Assembly: GCA_947475875.1 (NCBI GenBank)
Contig: CANJME010000003.1
Coordinates: forward strand, 1-64,000
DNA from: Caulobacteraceae bacterium
GTDB taxonomy: Bacteria > Pseudomonadota > Alphaproteobacteria > Caulobacterales > Caulobacteraceae
Reading direction: 5' to 3'
Length of the DNA: 64,000 bases
Under the pieces are notes generated by a model, which saw only the letters and a program-made list of their open reading frames with translations, ran no database searches and had not been told where the DNA came from. Position numbers and translations under genes: made by a program. This document shows positions 16,077-24,418 of the stretch, piece by piece (within the stretch, counting starts at the first letter, position 1; each line of letters begins with the position of its first letter).

Positions 16077-17405
16077 ATGAAGGGCATGCGGGCAGGACTG
16101 GGCATGATCGCCGCCTTGGCGCTGGCGGCGGGTCTCGGGGCCTGCAAGGCCAATGTGAAGCTGGGCGCCGAGCCGCAAGCTTCCCCCGAACAGCAGGCGG
16201 CCCTCGTCGCAAAAGGCCACTATCTGACCCAGGCGGGCGACTGCGCGGCCTGCCATACGCGACCGGGCGGCGAGGAATTCGCCGGCGGCCGGGCGCTGGA
16301 GACCCCGTTCGGCAAGATCTACGCCCCCAACATTACGCCCGACAAAGCCACCGGCATCGGCGCCTGGACGCGCGCCGACTTCCACCGCGCCGTGCATCAC
16401 GGCCAGGACGATGAGGGCCAGAACCTCTATCCGGCCTTCTCCTATCCCTTCTACGCCAAGGTGAAGGATGAGGACGTCGACGCGATCCGCGCCTATCTGA
16501 ACACCGTGCCGGCCGTCAGCTACACCGCGCCCAAGAACGAACTGGGCTTTCCGTTTAACATCCGCCTGCTGCTGAAAGGCTGGAACCTGCTGCACTTCCG
16601 CTCGGGCGTCTGGCAGGACCAGGCCGGCAAGAGCGCTGAATGGAACCGCGGGGCCTATCTGGTCGAGGGCCTCGGCCACTGCGGCGCCTGCCATACGCCC
16701 AAGAACCTGATGGGCGGCGATGTGAAGGAGCGTCTGCTGCAGGGCGGGGTTCTGGAAGGCTGGTTCGCTTCGGACCTGACCGGCAACAAGAAGACCGGTC
16801 TGGGTTCCTGGAGCGAGCAGGACATTGTCGATTTCCTGAAGACCGGCATCAACAGCCACACCAGCGCCTATGGCGGCATGGCCGAGGTGGTGCGTCTTTC
16901 GACCTCGAAACTGACCGACGAGGACCTGAAAGCCATGGCGGTCTATCTGAAGTCAAAGCCCGCCAGCCGCACCCAGCCGGTGGCGGCCGCCCCGCGCCCG
17001 GCGCAGTTGACGGCCGGCAAGGCGGTCTATGACAAGAACTGCGCCGACTGCCACGTGCCGGACGGCAGCGGCATCCCGAGCCTCTTCCCGGCGCTGGCCG
17101 CCAACGCCAACGTCAATGCCCATACCCCCGCCTCGGTGATCCAGATCATCCTGACCGGCACCGGCAGCGCCGAAAATCCCTCGCCGGGCGGGACGGGCAT
17201 GACCGCCTTCCCGAAACTGACCAACAAGGAAGTGGCGGATGTCGCGACCTATGTGCGCGGTAGCTTCGGCAACAAGGCCCCGGCGGTGACGGAGCGCGAA
17301 GTGGCCAGGGTGCGGGCTGAGGTGAACAGGCGCAATCCGGTGGCGGCGGCGCCGGCTTCCGCGCCGGCCGCTGCTCCGGCCCCTGAAGCCCCAGCAGCGA
17401 AGTAA
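16077..17405 (+). CDS. triheme c-type cytochrome lipoprotein (membrane-bound dehydrogenase subunit type)
   Basis: This 442-residue protein starts with a lipoprotein signal (AALALAAGLGAC, lipobox Cys23), so it should be anchored to the outer face of the inner membrane or to the outer membrane. Three haem c sites are present: C56-AA-CH60, C202-GA-CH206 and C322-AD-CH326, each in its own cytochrome domain. This is the arrangement of the cytochrome subunits of alcohol, gluconate and aldehyde dehydrogenases. The C-terminus after about residue 420 is an Ala/Pro-rich tail. It follows the [2Fe-2S] subunit by 92 bases and is its likely electron acceptor, passing electrons to the respiratory chain. Confidence 0.9.
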   Translation: MKGMRAGLGMIAALALAAGLGACKANVKLGAEPQASPEQQAALVAKGHYLTQAGDCAACHTRPGGEEFAGGRALETPFGKIYAPNITPDKATGIGAWTRADFHRAVHHGQDDEGQNLYPAFSYPFYAKVKDEDVDAIRAYLNTVPAVSYTAPKNELGFPFNIRLLLKGWNLLHFRSGVWQDQAGKSAEWNRGAYLVEGLGHCGACHTPKNLMGGDVKERLLQGGVLEGWFASDLTGNKKTGLGSWSEQDIVDFLKTGINSHTSAYGGMAEVVRLSTSKLTDEDLKAMAVYLKSKPASRTQPVAAAPRPAQLTAGKAVYDKNCADCHVPDGSGIPSLFPALAANANVNAHTPASVIQIILTGTGSAENPSPGGTGMTAFPKLTNKEVADVATYVRGSFGNKAPAVTEREVARVRAEVNRRNPVAAAPASAPAAAPAPEAPAAK

Positions 17406-17419
17406 CAATCAAATAGAAT

Positions 17420-17548
17420 CGTCATCCTCGGGTTCCGCAAAGCGGAAACCCGAGGACCCAGCAGCACCGGTGGAGAAGCTGCATTTGCGTGTTGAGAGCG
17501 CGGATGCCGGGTCCTCGGTAATGCCCTCGCGGGCAAACCGAGGATGAG
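17420..17548. repeat. compound palindromic repeat, CGTCATCCTCGG family
   Basis: The segment contains a hairpin (TCCTCGGGTTCCGC pairing with GCGGAAACCCGAGGA, one bulged base) and ends in AAACCGAGGATGAGGG, which pairs back to its start. The arm CGTCATCCTCGG is shared with 14003-14044. It fills the gap between the convergent cytochrome and mocA genes; no gene is present. Confidence 0.75.
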
Positions 17549-17552
17549 GGTT

Positions 17553-18122
17553 TTATTGGTTTCTGAAATCCACATCGAACAGCACCCCATCGTCAGGGGC
17601 CGCGATGGTCACCAGCCCTTCCCCCAGGCCGTCGAGCAGCGCGCCGGCGCCCTTGTCACCTTCCAAGGCCAACAGTTCGGAAAACAGGGCCCGCGAAAAC
17701 AGCACCGGATGACCGCGCTGGCCGTGGAATACCGGTGCGACGGCGAATGCGCCTTCGTCGAGGGCCTGGGCCATTGGTTCGAGGATTGAATGCGGGATGC
17801 GTGGCATGTCGCCGAGGAAGATGTAGGCGCCGTCGCAATCGCCGGGCAGGGCCTCGATGCCGGCCTTGAGGGACGCCGACAGCCCGGCGGCGTAGTTTTC
17901 CGCCTGAACAACCCGTGCGCCGACGGCGTAGGCCACCTTGGCAACGGCCGGATCCGCGCCCACCACCACAATGACCGAGCGTGCGGGCGCGGCGAGCGCT
18001 GAGACCAGCGAACGGTCTATCAGTCGCCCACCGGGCAGGTCAGCGGTCAGCTTGCCGCCGCCGAACCGGCGTCCCAGCCCTGCGGCCAAAACGATCGCTT
18101 CGAGCTTAAGACCTGTCGCCAC
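17553..18122 (-). CDS. mocA: molybdenum cofactor nucleotidyltransferase (MocA/MobA-like)
   Basis: This 189-residue protein, with a GTG start, has the nucleotidyltransferase loop [16 protein letters not shown] and the metal-binding FLGDMPRIP. The overall layout ([39 protein letters not shown]) fits MocA, which makes molybdopterin cytosine dinucleotide for xanthine-oxidase-family enzymes. MobA, which makes the guanine form, is the alternative. MocA fits the context better because a small subunit of that enzyme family and an XdhC homologue are encoded nearby. It is divergent from moaA with only 26 bases between the start codons. Confidence 0.82.
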   Translation of the reverse strand: MATGLKLEAIVLAAGLGRRFGGGKLTADLPGGRLIDRSLVSALAAPARSVIVVVGADPAVAKVAYAVGARVVQAENYAAGLSASLKAGIEALPGDCDGAYIFLGDMPRIPHSILEPMAQALDEGAFAVAPVFHGQRGHPVLFSRALFSELLALEGDKGAGALLDGLGEGLVTIAAPDDGVLFDVDFRNQ

Positions 18123-18135
18123 GGACTTTTCCCGC

Positions 18136-18148
18136 TATATTCAATTCG
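18136..18148 (+). promoter_or_regulatory. possible -10 element of a leaderless moaA transcript
   Basis: TATATT at 18136-18141 ends seven bases before the moaA ATG (18149), and no ribosome-binding site lies between. This spacing would start transcription at or beside the ATG. No good -35 box is visible. Confidence 0.35.
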
Positions 18149-19177
18149 ATGACCCCGTACGACGCCCCGGATACGCCGTCCACCGCTGAGCGCCCCGCGC
18201 TGATCGACGGGTTCGGCCGGGCAGTGACCTACCTGCGCGTCTCGGTGACCGACCGCTGCGACCTGCGCTGCACCTACTGCATGGCCGAGCACATGACCTT
18301 CCTGCCGAAGGCCGAAGTGCTGACGCTGGAGGAACTGGATCACGTCGCCTCGACCTTCGTTGGCCTGGGCGTTCGCAAGCTGCGGCTGACCGGCGGCGAG
18401 CCCCTGATGCGCAAGGGCTTCATGGATCTGGTCGGCGGGCTGTCGCGCCACCTGAAGTCCGGCGCCCTGGACGAGCTCACCCTCACCACCAACGGCACGC
18501 GTCTGGCGGAATTTGCCGAGGGCCTGGCCGCGGCCGGCGTGCGCCGGATCAATGTCTCGCTCGACAGCCTGAAACCCGAAGTCTTCCGCCGCCTGACCCG
18601 CGGCGGCGATGTTGCCAAGGTGATTGGCGGCATTGATGCGGCGCTCGCGGCCGGCCTGAAGGTCAAGATCAACGCCGTGGCGCTGAAGGACGACAACGCC
18701 GCCGATATTCCCGAGCTGATCAAATGGGCCCACACCCGCGGCTGCGACATGACCCTGATCGAGACCATGCCGATGGGCGAGATCGATGAGGACCGCACCG
18801 ACCAGTACATCTCGCTGGGCTCGGTGAAGGCAGACCTGACCAGCTACTGGACCCTGACCGACCTGCGCTACACCACCGGCGGGCCATCACGGTACGTGCG
18901 CGTCGAGGAAACCGGCGGGCGGCTGGGCTTCATCACCCCGATGAGCCACAATTTCTGCGAGCTGTGCAACCGTGTGCGGCTGACCTGCACCGGCACCCTG
19001 CACACCTGCCTCGGCCGCGAGGATGCGTCCGATCTGCGCGCGGTGATCCGCGCCGGGGGCGACCTGGAGGCCGCGATCCATGCCGCCATCGGGACCAAGC
19101 CCAAGGGCCACGACTTCCAGATCGGCCGCGGCGTGGGCCCGTCGGTGACCCGCCACATGTCGACCACGGGCGGCTAG
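18149..19177 (+). CDS. moaA: GTP 3',8-cyclase MoaA
   Basis: This 342-residue radical-SAM enzyme has the N-terminal cluster C37-x3-C41-x2-C44 (CDLRCTYC) and the C-terminal [4Fe-4S] cluster C270-x2-C273-x13-C287. It ends in Gly-Gly, the known MoaA tail that activates the reaction. It converts GTP to 3',8-cyclo-GTP, the first step of molybdopterin synthesis, together with MoaC (21578-22054). Length and motifs are canonical. The ATG has no ribosome-binding site, so translation may be leaderless. It begins the run moaA-moaD-moaE; moaD starts four bases after this stop. Confidence 0.97.
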   Translation: MTPYDAPDTPSTAERPALIDGFGRAVTYLRVSVTDRCDLRCTYCMAEHMTFLPKAEVLTLEELDHVASTFVGLGVRKLRLTGGEPLMRKGFMDLVGGLSRHLKSGALDELTLTTNGTRLAEFAEGLAAAGVRRINVSLDSLKPEVFRRLTRGGDVAKVIGGIDAALAAGLKVKINAVALKDDNAADIPELIKWAHTRGCDMTLIETMPMGEIDEDRTDQYISLGSVKADLTSYWTLTDLRYTTGGPSRYVRVEETGGRLGFITPMSHNFCELCNRVRLTCTGTLHTCLGREDASDLRAVIRAGGDLEAAIHAAIGTKPKGHDFQIGRGVGPSVTRHMSTTGG

Positions 19178-19181
19178 GGCT

Positions 19182-19421
19182 ATGGCGAAAGTTCTGCTGT
19201 TCGGCCCCCTGCGCGACATCGCCGGCTGGCGCGAGAAAGACGTGCGCGCCAACACCGTCGCCGAGTTGAAAGCTGCATTGACGGCTGAAGACGCCGCCCT
19301 CGGCGCCGCGCTTAACGGCAAGGGGGTGCAGGTCGCCATCGACCAGCGGATCATGCGCAATGACACGGGACTTCGGGCCAACGCCGAGGTCGCTTTCCTG
19401 CCGCCGATGAGCGGCGGATGA
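19182..19421 (+). CDS. moaD: molybdopterin synthase sulfur-carrier subunit MoaD
   Basis: This 79-residue ubiquitin-like protein ends in the required Gly-Gly (LPPMSGG), which is thiocarboxylated and supplies sulfur to molybdopterin. The body (KVLLFGPLRDIAGWREKDV, and later VAIDQRIMRNDTGLRANAEVAFLPP) matches the family in length and strand order. Its stop overlaps the moaE start in ATGA, which suggests translational coupling of the two synthase subunits. Confidence 0.95.
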   Translation: MAKVLLFGPLRDIAGWREKDVRANTVAELKAALTAEDAALGAALNGKGVQVAIDQRIMRNDTGLRANAEVAFLPPMSGG

Positions 19422-19864
19422 CCATCGCCCTGCAGGACACGCCTTTCGATCCGGGCGTGCTGCTCGCCTTCTTCTCGCGTGGCCGCACTGAGACCGGCGC
19501 CATCGTCACCTTCACCGGCATCGCCCGCGCCGACGGCGGCAAGTCCGAAGTGCTGGAGCTGGAAGCCTATCCGGGCTTCACCGAAGGCGAAATCCGCAGG
19601 ATAGCGGAGGAGGCGCGGGTGCGCTTTTCCCTGCACGATCTGATGGTTATCCACCGGGTGGGCAAGATCAAGCCCGGCGCGCCGATCGTCTTCGTCGCCA
19701 CTGCCGCCGGTCACCGGCGCGAGGCCTTCGAGGCCGCCGACTTCCTGATGGATTACCTGAAGAGCAAGGCGCCGTTCTGGAAGAAGGAGCACGGCCCGGC
19801 CGGCGAAAAATGGATCGAGCCGACCGAGCGCGACCACGCCGACGTCGCGCGATGGGACGGGTGA
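19418..19864 (+). CDS. moaE: molybdopterin synthase catalytic subunit MoaE
   Basis: This 148-residue protein has the MoaE motifs GAIVTFTGIARADGG, LELEAYPGFTEGEIRRI, HRVGKIKPGAPIVFVATAAGHR and the catalytic KSKAPFWKKE near the C-terminus. It joins two MoaD thiocarboxylates to cyclic pyranopterin monophosphate to make molybdopterin. It overlaps moaD by four bases. After it the operon continues, but a repeat lies before the next reading frame. Confidence 0.96.
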   Translation: MTIALQDTPFDPGVLLAFFSRGRTETGAIVTFTGIARADGGKSEVLELEAYPGFTEGEIRRIAEEARVRFSLHDLMVIHRVGKIKPGAPIVFVATAAGHRREAFEAADFLMDYLKSKAPFWKKEHGPAGEKWIEPTERDHADVARWDG

Positions 19865-19865
19865 T

Positions 19866-20966
19866 GTGAATTCCGGGGACACAGCAATTCCACCGATTGT
19901 CCCCGCGAAGGCGGGGATCCAACCGGAGCCTCTGGCGTCCCCTGCGCGGCGAGGTTGGCTGGACCCCCGCCTTCGCGGGGGCGGTCGGTCTTTGGAGGTT
20001 GCCGCGCTCGCCATCCTCATCGCCGGCGCCGCCCTGGCCCAGCAGAACCCCGAAAGCCAGGTCACGGTGGTCGCGCCCCTGATCGTCACCGCCGGCGTGC
20101 CGGTGCCCAAGGTGGGGCAGGGCGCGCCGCTCTACACCGCCCCGCAGATCCGCGAGAAGGGCTATGAGGCGCGCGATGTTCGCACCCGCGCCGACGATGC
20201 TTTTTTCCTGGACTGCGCCCCGCCGTTCAAACGCCCGCCGACCTATTGGTTGCGCACCTATCGCGAGGCCGGTGATGCGGCCCGGCGCGTGTCGGTCGCC
20301 TCGCGCGTCGCCGAGCGCGCCACCAGCAAGGCCCAGCGCACCCGCATCGCCGCGACCGATCACCGGGCCACGCAAGCCCAGGTCGAGGCTGACGAACTGG
20401 CCCGCCAGGCGGCCGTCATCGAACTGGTCAAGGCCGAGCTCGACTTCACCGAGGCCCGGGCCCAGCTGCTCGATATCCAGGATCTGGTGAACCGCCAGGT
20501 CGATGTCGCCGACTGGCCGGGTGAGCTGTCAGCCCAATCGGCGGCGCGGGGCGATGCGCGCGCCACCCTGGCGCCAAAGGAATACCAGGATTTGGCGCTG
20601 GAAAGCGTCCAGGTGGCCGAAAAGCAGGACGGCAAGGCCGCGCCCTGGTTCCAGGTCTCGGGGACCATCCTCAACACCCGGCCGCGGGCCATCGCTACGC
20701 CGCCGATCTCGATCACGGCCGTCGACATGAACGGCTTTCCGCTGGGCAATGACGAGGCCATCGGCAAGGGCCGCATCGGTCCGGGCGAAACCAAGCGCTT
20801 CACCGCCGACTTCAAGCCTAGCCCGCCGCACACCGCGCAGCTGATCGTCACCTTCGCGAGCGCCCGCCGCCCGCTGCACCTGGAGCCCGCGCGGTGCCTG
20901 GCGCCGGGGTATCCGGACCATTCGGGAAATTTGGCCCCTCTGCCGATGGTCAGGGGCGCGCGTTAG
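19866..20966 (+). CDS. unknown protein between moaE and moaB, 5' end made by a repeat
   Basis: The frame opens with GTG and gives 366 residues. The first about 42 residues are encoded by a palindromic repeat at 19901-19980 and read as PAKAGIQ...DPRLRG, a translation often produced by such elements. The native start may be TTG at 19992, giving MEVAALAILIAGAALAQQ, a signal-like segment. The body is helical and charged: residues about 130-215 are rich in Ala, Arg, Glu and Gln with coiled-coil character, followed by a beta-rich region (PWFQVSGTILNTRPRAIATPPISITAVDMNGFPLG). It is probably exported. I do not recognise the family. Position in the mo operon suggests co-expression, not necessarily a role in cofactor synthesis. 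Confidence 0.65.
   Translation: MNSGDTAIPPIVPAKAGIQPEPLASPARRGWLDPRLRGGGRSLEVAALAILIAGAALAQQNPESQVTVVAPLIVTAGVPVPKVGQGAPLYTAPQIREKGYEARDVRTRADDAFFLDCAPPFKRPPTYWLRTYREAGDAARRVSVASRVAERATSKAQRTRIAATDHRATQAQVEADELARQAAVIELVKAELDFTEARAQLLDIQDLVNRQVDVADWPGELSAQSAARGDARATLAPKEYQDLALESVQVAEKQDGKAAPWFQVSGTILNTRPRAIATPPISITAVDMNGFPLGNDEAIGKGRIGPGETKRFTADFKPSPPHTAQLIVTFASARRPLHLEPARCLAPGYPDHSGNLAPLPMVRGAR
19901..19980. repeat. palindromic repeat inside the 5' end of a coding frame
   Basis: The arms 19901-19921 and 19960-19980 are 21-base inverted repeats with 20 of 21 pairs (core CCCCGCGAAGGCGGGG). Just upstream, GAATTCCGGGGACACA (from 19868) is itself repeat-like. The element sits after moaE and inside the apparent coding frame of the next gene. 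Confidence 0.85.
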
Positions 20967-21029
20967 CCCCCAATTCCCCCGCGCGTTCGAAACGCCTATA
21001 GATTTCGACCTGTCTCGAAGGACCTGCCC

Positions 21030-21581
21030 ATGACTGTGCTCACCGCGCCCGGCGGAAAGATTGACCTCTCCCTGCCCATCACCCCTGTGCGGGTGGCGGT
21101 GCTGACCGTTTCGGACACCCGGGATGAGGAGAGCGACACCTCCGGCCATCTGCTGGCCGAGCGGGTGAAGGCGGCGGGGCATGTGCTGGCAGACAAGGGG
21201 CTGGTGAAGGACGACATTGAATCCATCCGCGGCCGGGTGAAGGCCTGGATCAACTCCGGCCAGGTCGACGCCATTGTCACCACCGGCGGCACGGGCCTGA
21301 CCGGGCGGGACGTCACCCCCCAGGCGCTGGAGCCGCTGTTCGACAAGACCATCGACGGATTTTCGGTGGTCTTCCACATGGTCAGCTATCAGTCGGTGGG
21401 TCTGTCCACCCTGCAGTCGCGGGCCACGGCCGGGATCATCGGCGGGGTCTTCGTCTTTTGCCTGCCCGGCTCGAACGGGGCGGTGAAGGACGGCTGGGAC
21501 AAGGTCATCGCGGCCCAGCTCGACAGCCGACACAAGCCCTGCAACATGGTCGAGCTGATGCCGCGGCTGCTCGAGACATGA
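21030..21581 (+). CDS. moaB: molybdopterin adenylyltransferase-type protein MoaB
   Basis: This 183-residue protein belongs to the MoaB/MogA family. It has [18 protein letters not shown], the substrate loop [18 protein letters not shown], and [19 protein letters not shown]. MogA-type enzymes adenylylate molybdopterin before metal insertion; MoaB in many bacteria does the same. The C-terminus ([13 protein letters not shown]) is typical of MoaB. Its TGA overlaps the moaC ATG. It is preceded by about 60 bases after the unknown gene, so the moaB-moaC-moeA run may have its own start of transcription. Confidence 0.92.
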   Translation: MTVLTAPGGKIDLSLPITPVRVAVLTVSDTRDEESDTSGHLLAERVKAAGHVLADKGLVKDDIESIRGRVKAWINSGQVDAIVTTGGTGLTGRDVTPQALEPLFDKTIDGFSVVFHMVSYQSVGLSTLQSRATAGIIGGVFVFCLPGSNGAVKDGWDKVIAAQLDSRHKPCNMVELMPRLLET

Positions 21582-22054
21582 GCAAGCTCACTCACATCGA
21601 CGAGCAGGGCCGCGCGCGCATGGTCGACGTCTCCGACAAGGAAGTCACCGCCCGCGAAGCCGTGGCCGAGGGGTTCGTTTCCATGGCCCCCGCCACCCTG
21701 GCGCTGGCGACGTCGGGCGCCGCGAAAAAGGGCGATGTCCGCGCGGTGGCCGAGATCGCCGGCGTCATGGCTGCCAAGAAAACCTCCGAGCTCATCCCGC
21801 TCTGCCATCCGCTGGCCATTTCCAAGGTCGAGGTCGCCATCGAGCCGGCCGAGGGCGGGATGGCCGTCACCGCCCGGGTCAAGACCACCGGCCAGACAGG
21901 CGTTGAAATGGAAGCCCTGACCGCCGTCTCGGTCGCCTGCCTGACCATCTACGACATGCTGAAAGCGGCCGATAAAGCCATGACCATCGAGGCCGTGCGG
22001 CTGATTTCAAAGACCGGCGGCAAGTCGGGCGACTGGCGCCGCGAGATCGCATGA
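21578..22054 (+). CDS. moaC: cyclic pyranopterin monophosphate synthase MoaC
   Basis: I start at the ATG overlapping the moaB stop (ATGA), giving 158 residues, the usual length. The start [21 protein letters not shown] is the standard MoaC N-terminus. Later motifs are [15 protein letters not shown] (with the conserved His), [25 protein letters not shown] and the catalytic Lys region LKAADKAM. MoaC turns the MoaA product into cyclic pyranopterin monophosphate. Its stop overlaps the moeA start in ATGA, so moaB, moaC and moeA are probably translated in a coupled manner. Confidence 0.97.
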   Translation: MSKLTHIDEQGRARMVDVSDKEVTAREAVAEGFVSMAPATLALATSGAAKKGDVRAVAEIAGVMAAKKTSELIPLCHPLAISKVEVAIEPAEGGMAVTARVKTTGQTGVEMEALTAVSVACLTIYDMLKAADKAMTIEAVRLISKTGGKSGDWRREIA

Positions 22055-23250
22055 AGAATATCCCGGTCGATTCCGCCCGGGCCCTGATGCTCGACCTTGC
22101 GCGACCCCTGCGCGGCGAAAATGTCCTCCTGGAAGACGCCGCCGGGCGGACGCTCGCCGAGCCCCTCACCGCCGTTCGCGACCAGCCGCCGTTTACCGCC
22201 TCGGCCATGGACGGCTGGGCGGTGCGCGCGGGCGATGCCGCGGCGGGCCAGCGTCTGAAGATCGTCGGCGAGAGCGCGGCCGGGCGCGGCTATGCCGGCG
22301 GCCTGCACTCGGGCGAGGCCGTGCGCATCTTTACCGGCGCGCCCGTGCCGCGCGGCGCCGATGCGGTGTTGATCCAGGAAAACGCCACGCGCGAGGGCGG
22401 GACGCTGGTGGTGAACGAGGCGCCCGCCATGGGGGCCAACATGCGCGCCCAGGGCGGCGACTTCCGCGCCGGCGCTGTGCTGATCGAGGCCGGCGTACGG
22501 CTCGACGCCTGGCGTATTTCCCTCGCCGCCGCGGCGGGCCGGGCGAGCCTGTTCGTCGCCCGCCGGCCCAGAGTCGCGATTCTCTCCACCGGCGATGAGA
22601 TCGTCCCGCCCGGAACCCAGCCTGGCCTGCACCAGATCTTCAACTCCGGCGCGCCGGCCCTGGCGGTGCTGGTGGCGGGGTGGGGCGGCGAGGCCATCCT
22701 GCTCCAACCAGCCGGCGATAGCGTGAAAGCCATCGCCGCCGCGGTGCGCGGCCGCGACTGCGATATCGTGGTGACCATCGGCGGGGCGTCGGTCGGCGAC
22801 CATGACCTGGTCAAGCCGGCGCTGGCCACCCTGGGTCTTTCGCTGGCCTTCGAGAGCCTGCAGATGCGGCCGGGCAAGCCGACCTCGTTCGGGACCCTGG
22901 CCGACGGGCGCTACGTTCTGGGCCTGCCGGGCAATCCGGCTTCAGCCATGGTCTGCGCCCAGCTGTTCCTCGGGCCCCTGATCGCCGCTCTGCAGGGCGC
23001 GGATCCGGCCTTGCCGATGACGACGGCGCGCCTCGCGGTGGCCCTTCCCGCCAACGGCCCGCGTGAACACTGGATGCGGGCGAAGCTTTCCGTGCAGAAC
23101 GGCCGCGTGGCCGTCACACCCTTTGGCGACCAGGACTCTTCCCTCGTCACCGTTTTCGCCCAGGCCGACGCCCTGGTGAAGCGCCCCAGCGATGCGCCGC
23201 CGGCCGGCGAGGGGGATGGGGTCGAGATATTGAAGCTGAACCGGCTCTAG
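22051..23250 (+). CDS. moeA: molybdopterin molybdotransferase MoeA
   Basis: This 399-residue protein has the MoeA order: N-terminal [20 protein letters not shown], domain II with [20 protein letters not shown], the MogA-like domain III ([55 protein letters not shown]) and a C-terminal beta domain. It inserts molybdate into adenylylated molybdopterin. The gene ends with the CTAG tetranucleotide that also provides the stop of the convergent xdhC. Confidence 0.96.
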   Translation: MKNIPVDSARALMLDLARPLRGENVLLEDAAGRTLAEPLTAVRDQPPFTASAMDGWAVRAGDAAAGQRLKIVGESAAGRGYAGGLHSGEAVRIFTGAPVPRGADAVLIQENATREGGTLVVNEAPAMGANMRAQGGDFRAGAVLIEAGVRLDAWRISLAAAAGRASLFVARRPRVAILSTGDEIVPPGTQPGLHQIFNSGAPALAVLVAGWGGEAILLQPAGDSVKAIAAAVRGRDCDIVVTIGGASVGDHDLVKPALATLGLSLAFESLQMRPGKPTSFGTLADGRYVLGLPGNPASAMVCAQLFLGPLIAALQGADPALPMTTARLAVALPANGPREHWMRAKLSVQNGRVAVTPFGDQDSSLVTVFAQADALVKRPSDAPPAGEGDGVEILKLNRL

Positions 23251-24206
23251 CCCTTACCCCGCTCCGCCATCACCTCGGCGATGACCGAGACCGCCACTTC
23301 CCAGGGCGCCTTGCCGCCGGTGGGGATGCCGATGGGGGCGTGCAGACGGGCGATGGCCTGCTCGCTGATCCCGGCCTTGCGAAGCGCGTGCAGCCGCCCC
23401 TCCAGCCGCACCCGCGCGCCGAGGAGGCCGATGTATCCCGCTTGCGAGGGCAGGGCGGCCAGCAGGGCTTCGTGGTCGGTTTCCAGGTCGTGGGTGGCGA
23501 CGGCGATGGCCGTCCACGGATCGATGACCAGCGCGCCCAGGGCTTCGCGCGCCGGGGTGCGCAGGTAAGCGACGCCGGCGATCGGCGGCGGGGTCTGCGG
23601 GCCCTTGGGGCGGACGAGGGTGGTCTCCATGCCGCTCTGGGCGCCGAGTGTGGCGATGGCCAGCGCGGTGGGATCGCCGCCAACGACGATCAGGCGCGGG
23701 ACGGGGTCGTGGCGGCGGATCAGGCTGAACGGGTTTTTCTCCACGGCGCAGAGCGGGCCCGTCCCCTCGGCGCAGGATCGCCTGCTCCCGTGGGTGCCGT
23801 AGAGGGCCGGGCGGCGCGCGGCCATCAGGGCCAGCAGCTGACCGATCGCCGGATCGTCCGGCTCGATCTTCTCGACCAGAAGCTCGATGCGCGCGCCGCA
23901 GAGCAGGCGGATGTCGGGCCAGGGCCCACCCTCGCCGTAGACCAGATGGCGCGGCTCGCCGTCCTTCAGCGTTGCTGCTGCATGGCCGGCGATATCGCCT
24001 TCGACGCAGCCGCCGGAGAGAAAGCCCAGCACCTCATCGCCAGCGAAGACCATCTGGGTGCCGGGCGGACGCGGGCCGCCGCCCTCGACCGCATAGAGGG
24101 TCACCAGCGCCGCCGCCTCGCCGCGCGCCCGCGCCGCCGCCAGCGCCGGGCGGACGTCGTCTGCAAAGCCGAACAACGGCCAATCGGGCAGGGCGGTCAG
24201 GGTCAC
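23247..24206 (-). CDS. XdhC family protein (molybdenum hydroxylase maturation)
   Basis: This 319-residue protein, with a GTG start, has the XdhC N-terminal domain (TLYAVEGGGPRPPGTQMVFA, then GFLSGGCVEGDIAGHAAATL) and the C-terminal Rossmann domain (PRLIVVGGDPTALAIATLGA, IAVATHDLETDHEALLAAL, YIGLLGARVRLEGRL, ARLHAPIGIPTGGKAPWEVAVSVIAEV). XdhC proteins bind the cofactor, promote its sulfuration and hand it to xanthine-oxidase-family enzymes. With mocA and the [2Fe-2S] subunit this points to a hydroxylase of that family in the cell, though its large subunit is not in this window. Confidence 0.92.
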   Translation of the reverse strand: MTLTALPDWPLFGFADDVRPALAAARARGEAAALVTLYAVEGGGPRPPGTQMVFAGDEVLGFLSGGCVEGDIAGHAAATLKDGEPRHLVYGEGGPWPDIRLLCGARIELLVEKIEPDDPAIGQLLALMAARRPALYGTHGSRRSCAEGTGPLCAVEKNPFSLIRRHDPVPRLIVVGGDPTALAIATLGAQSGMETTLVRPKGPQTPPPIAGVAYLRTPAREALGALVIDPWTAIAVATHDLETDHEALLAALPSQAGYIGLLGARVRLEGRLHALRKAGISEQAIARLHAPIGIPTGGKAPWEVAVSVIAEVMAERGKG

Positions 24207-24228
24207 GGGAATTGTTTAGCTCAAGCGG

Positions 24229-24319
24229 AACTTCGGTGACAGTTTACAGTGTCCCTGCGCGGCGCCGGACCATGCGGACGGAGTGTGGGGCTGGGACACT
24301 GTAAACTGTCACCGAAGTT
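24229..24319. repeat. perfect 27-bp inverted repeat
   Basis: The arms 24229-24255 and 24293-24319 are exactly complementary over 27 bases (core GGTGACAGTTTACAGTGTCC) around a 37-base GC-rich centre. It lies between the divergent xdhC and aldo/keto reductase genes. Extreme symmetry points to a mobile palindromic element rather than an operator. Confidence 0.9.
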
Positions 24320-24418
24320 CTCTTATGGTGAATCGCCCGTTCACCTCCCGGTTTCGGTTCTTTAACGCCTCGCCTCTAGAGTCAGGGCAATCAATTTGGT
24401 GGGGCGGAAAAACTGCGC

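Noticed and set aside
17420..17548. Possible tRNA or structured RNA because of the multiple stems
   Set aside because: The stems are palindromic repeat arms shared with 14003-14044; there is no anticodon arm or TTCGA loop pattern.
18887..20110. 407-codon minus-strand frame across moaA-moaE
   Set aside because: It runs opposite three certain genes and reads through the palindromic repeat; no domain.
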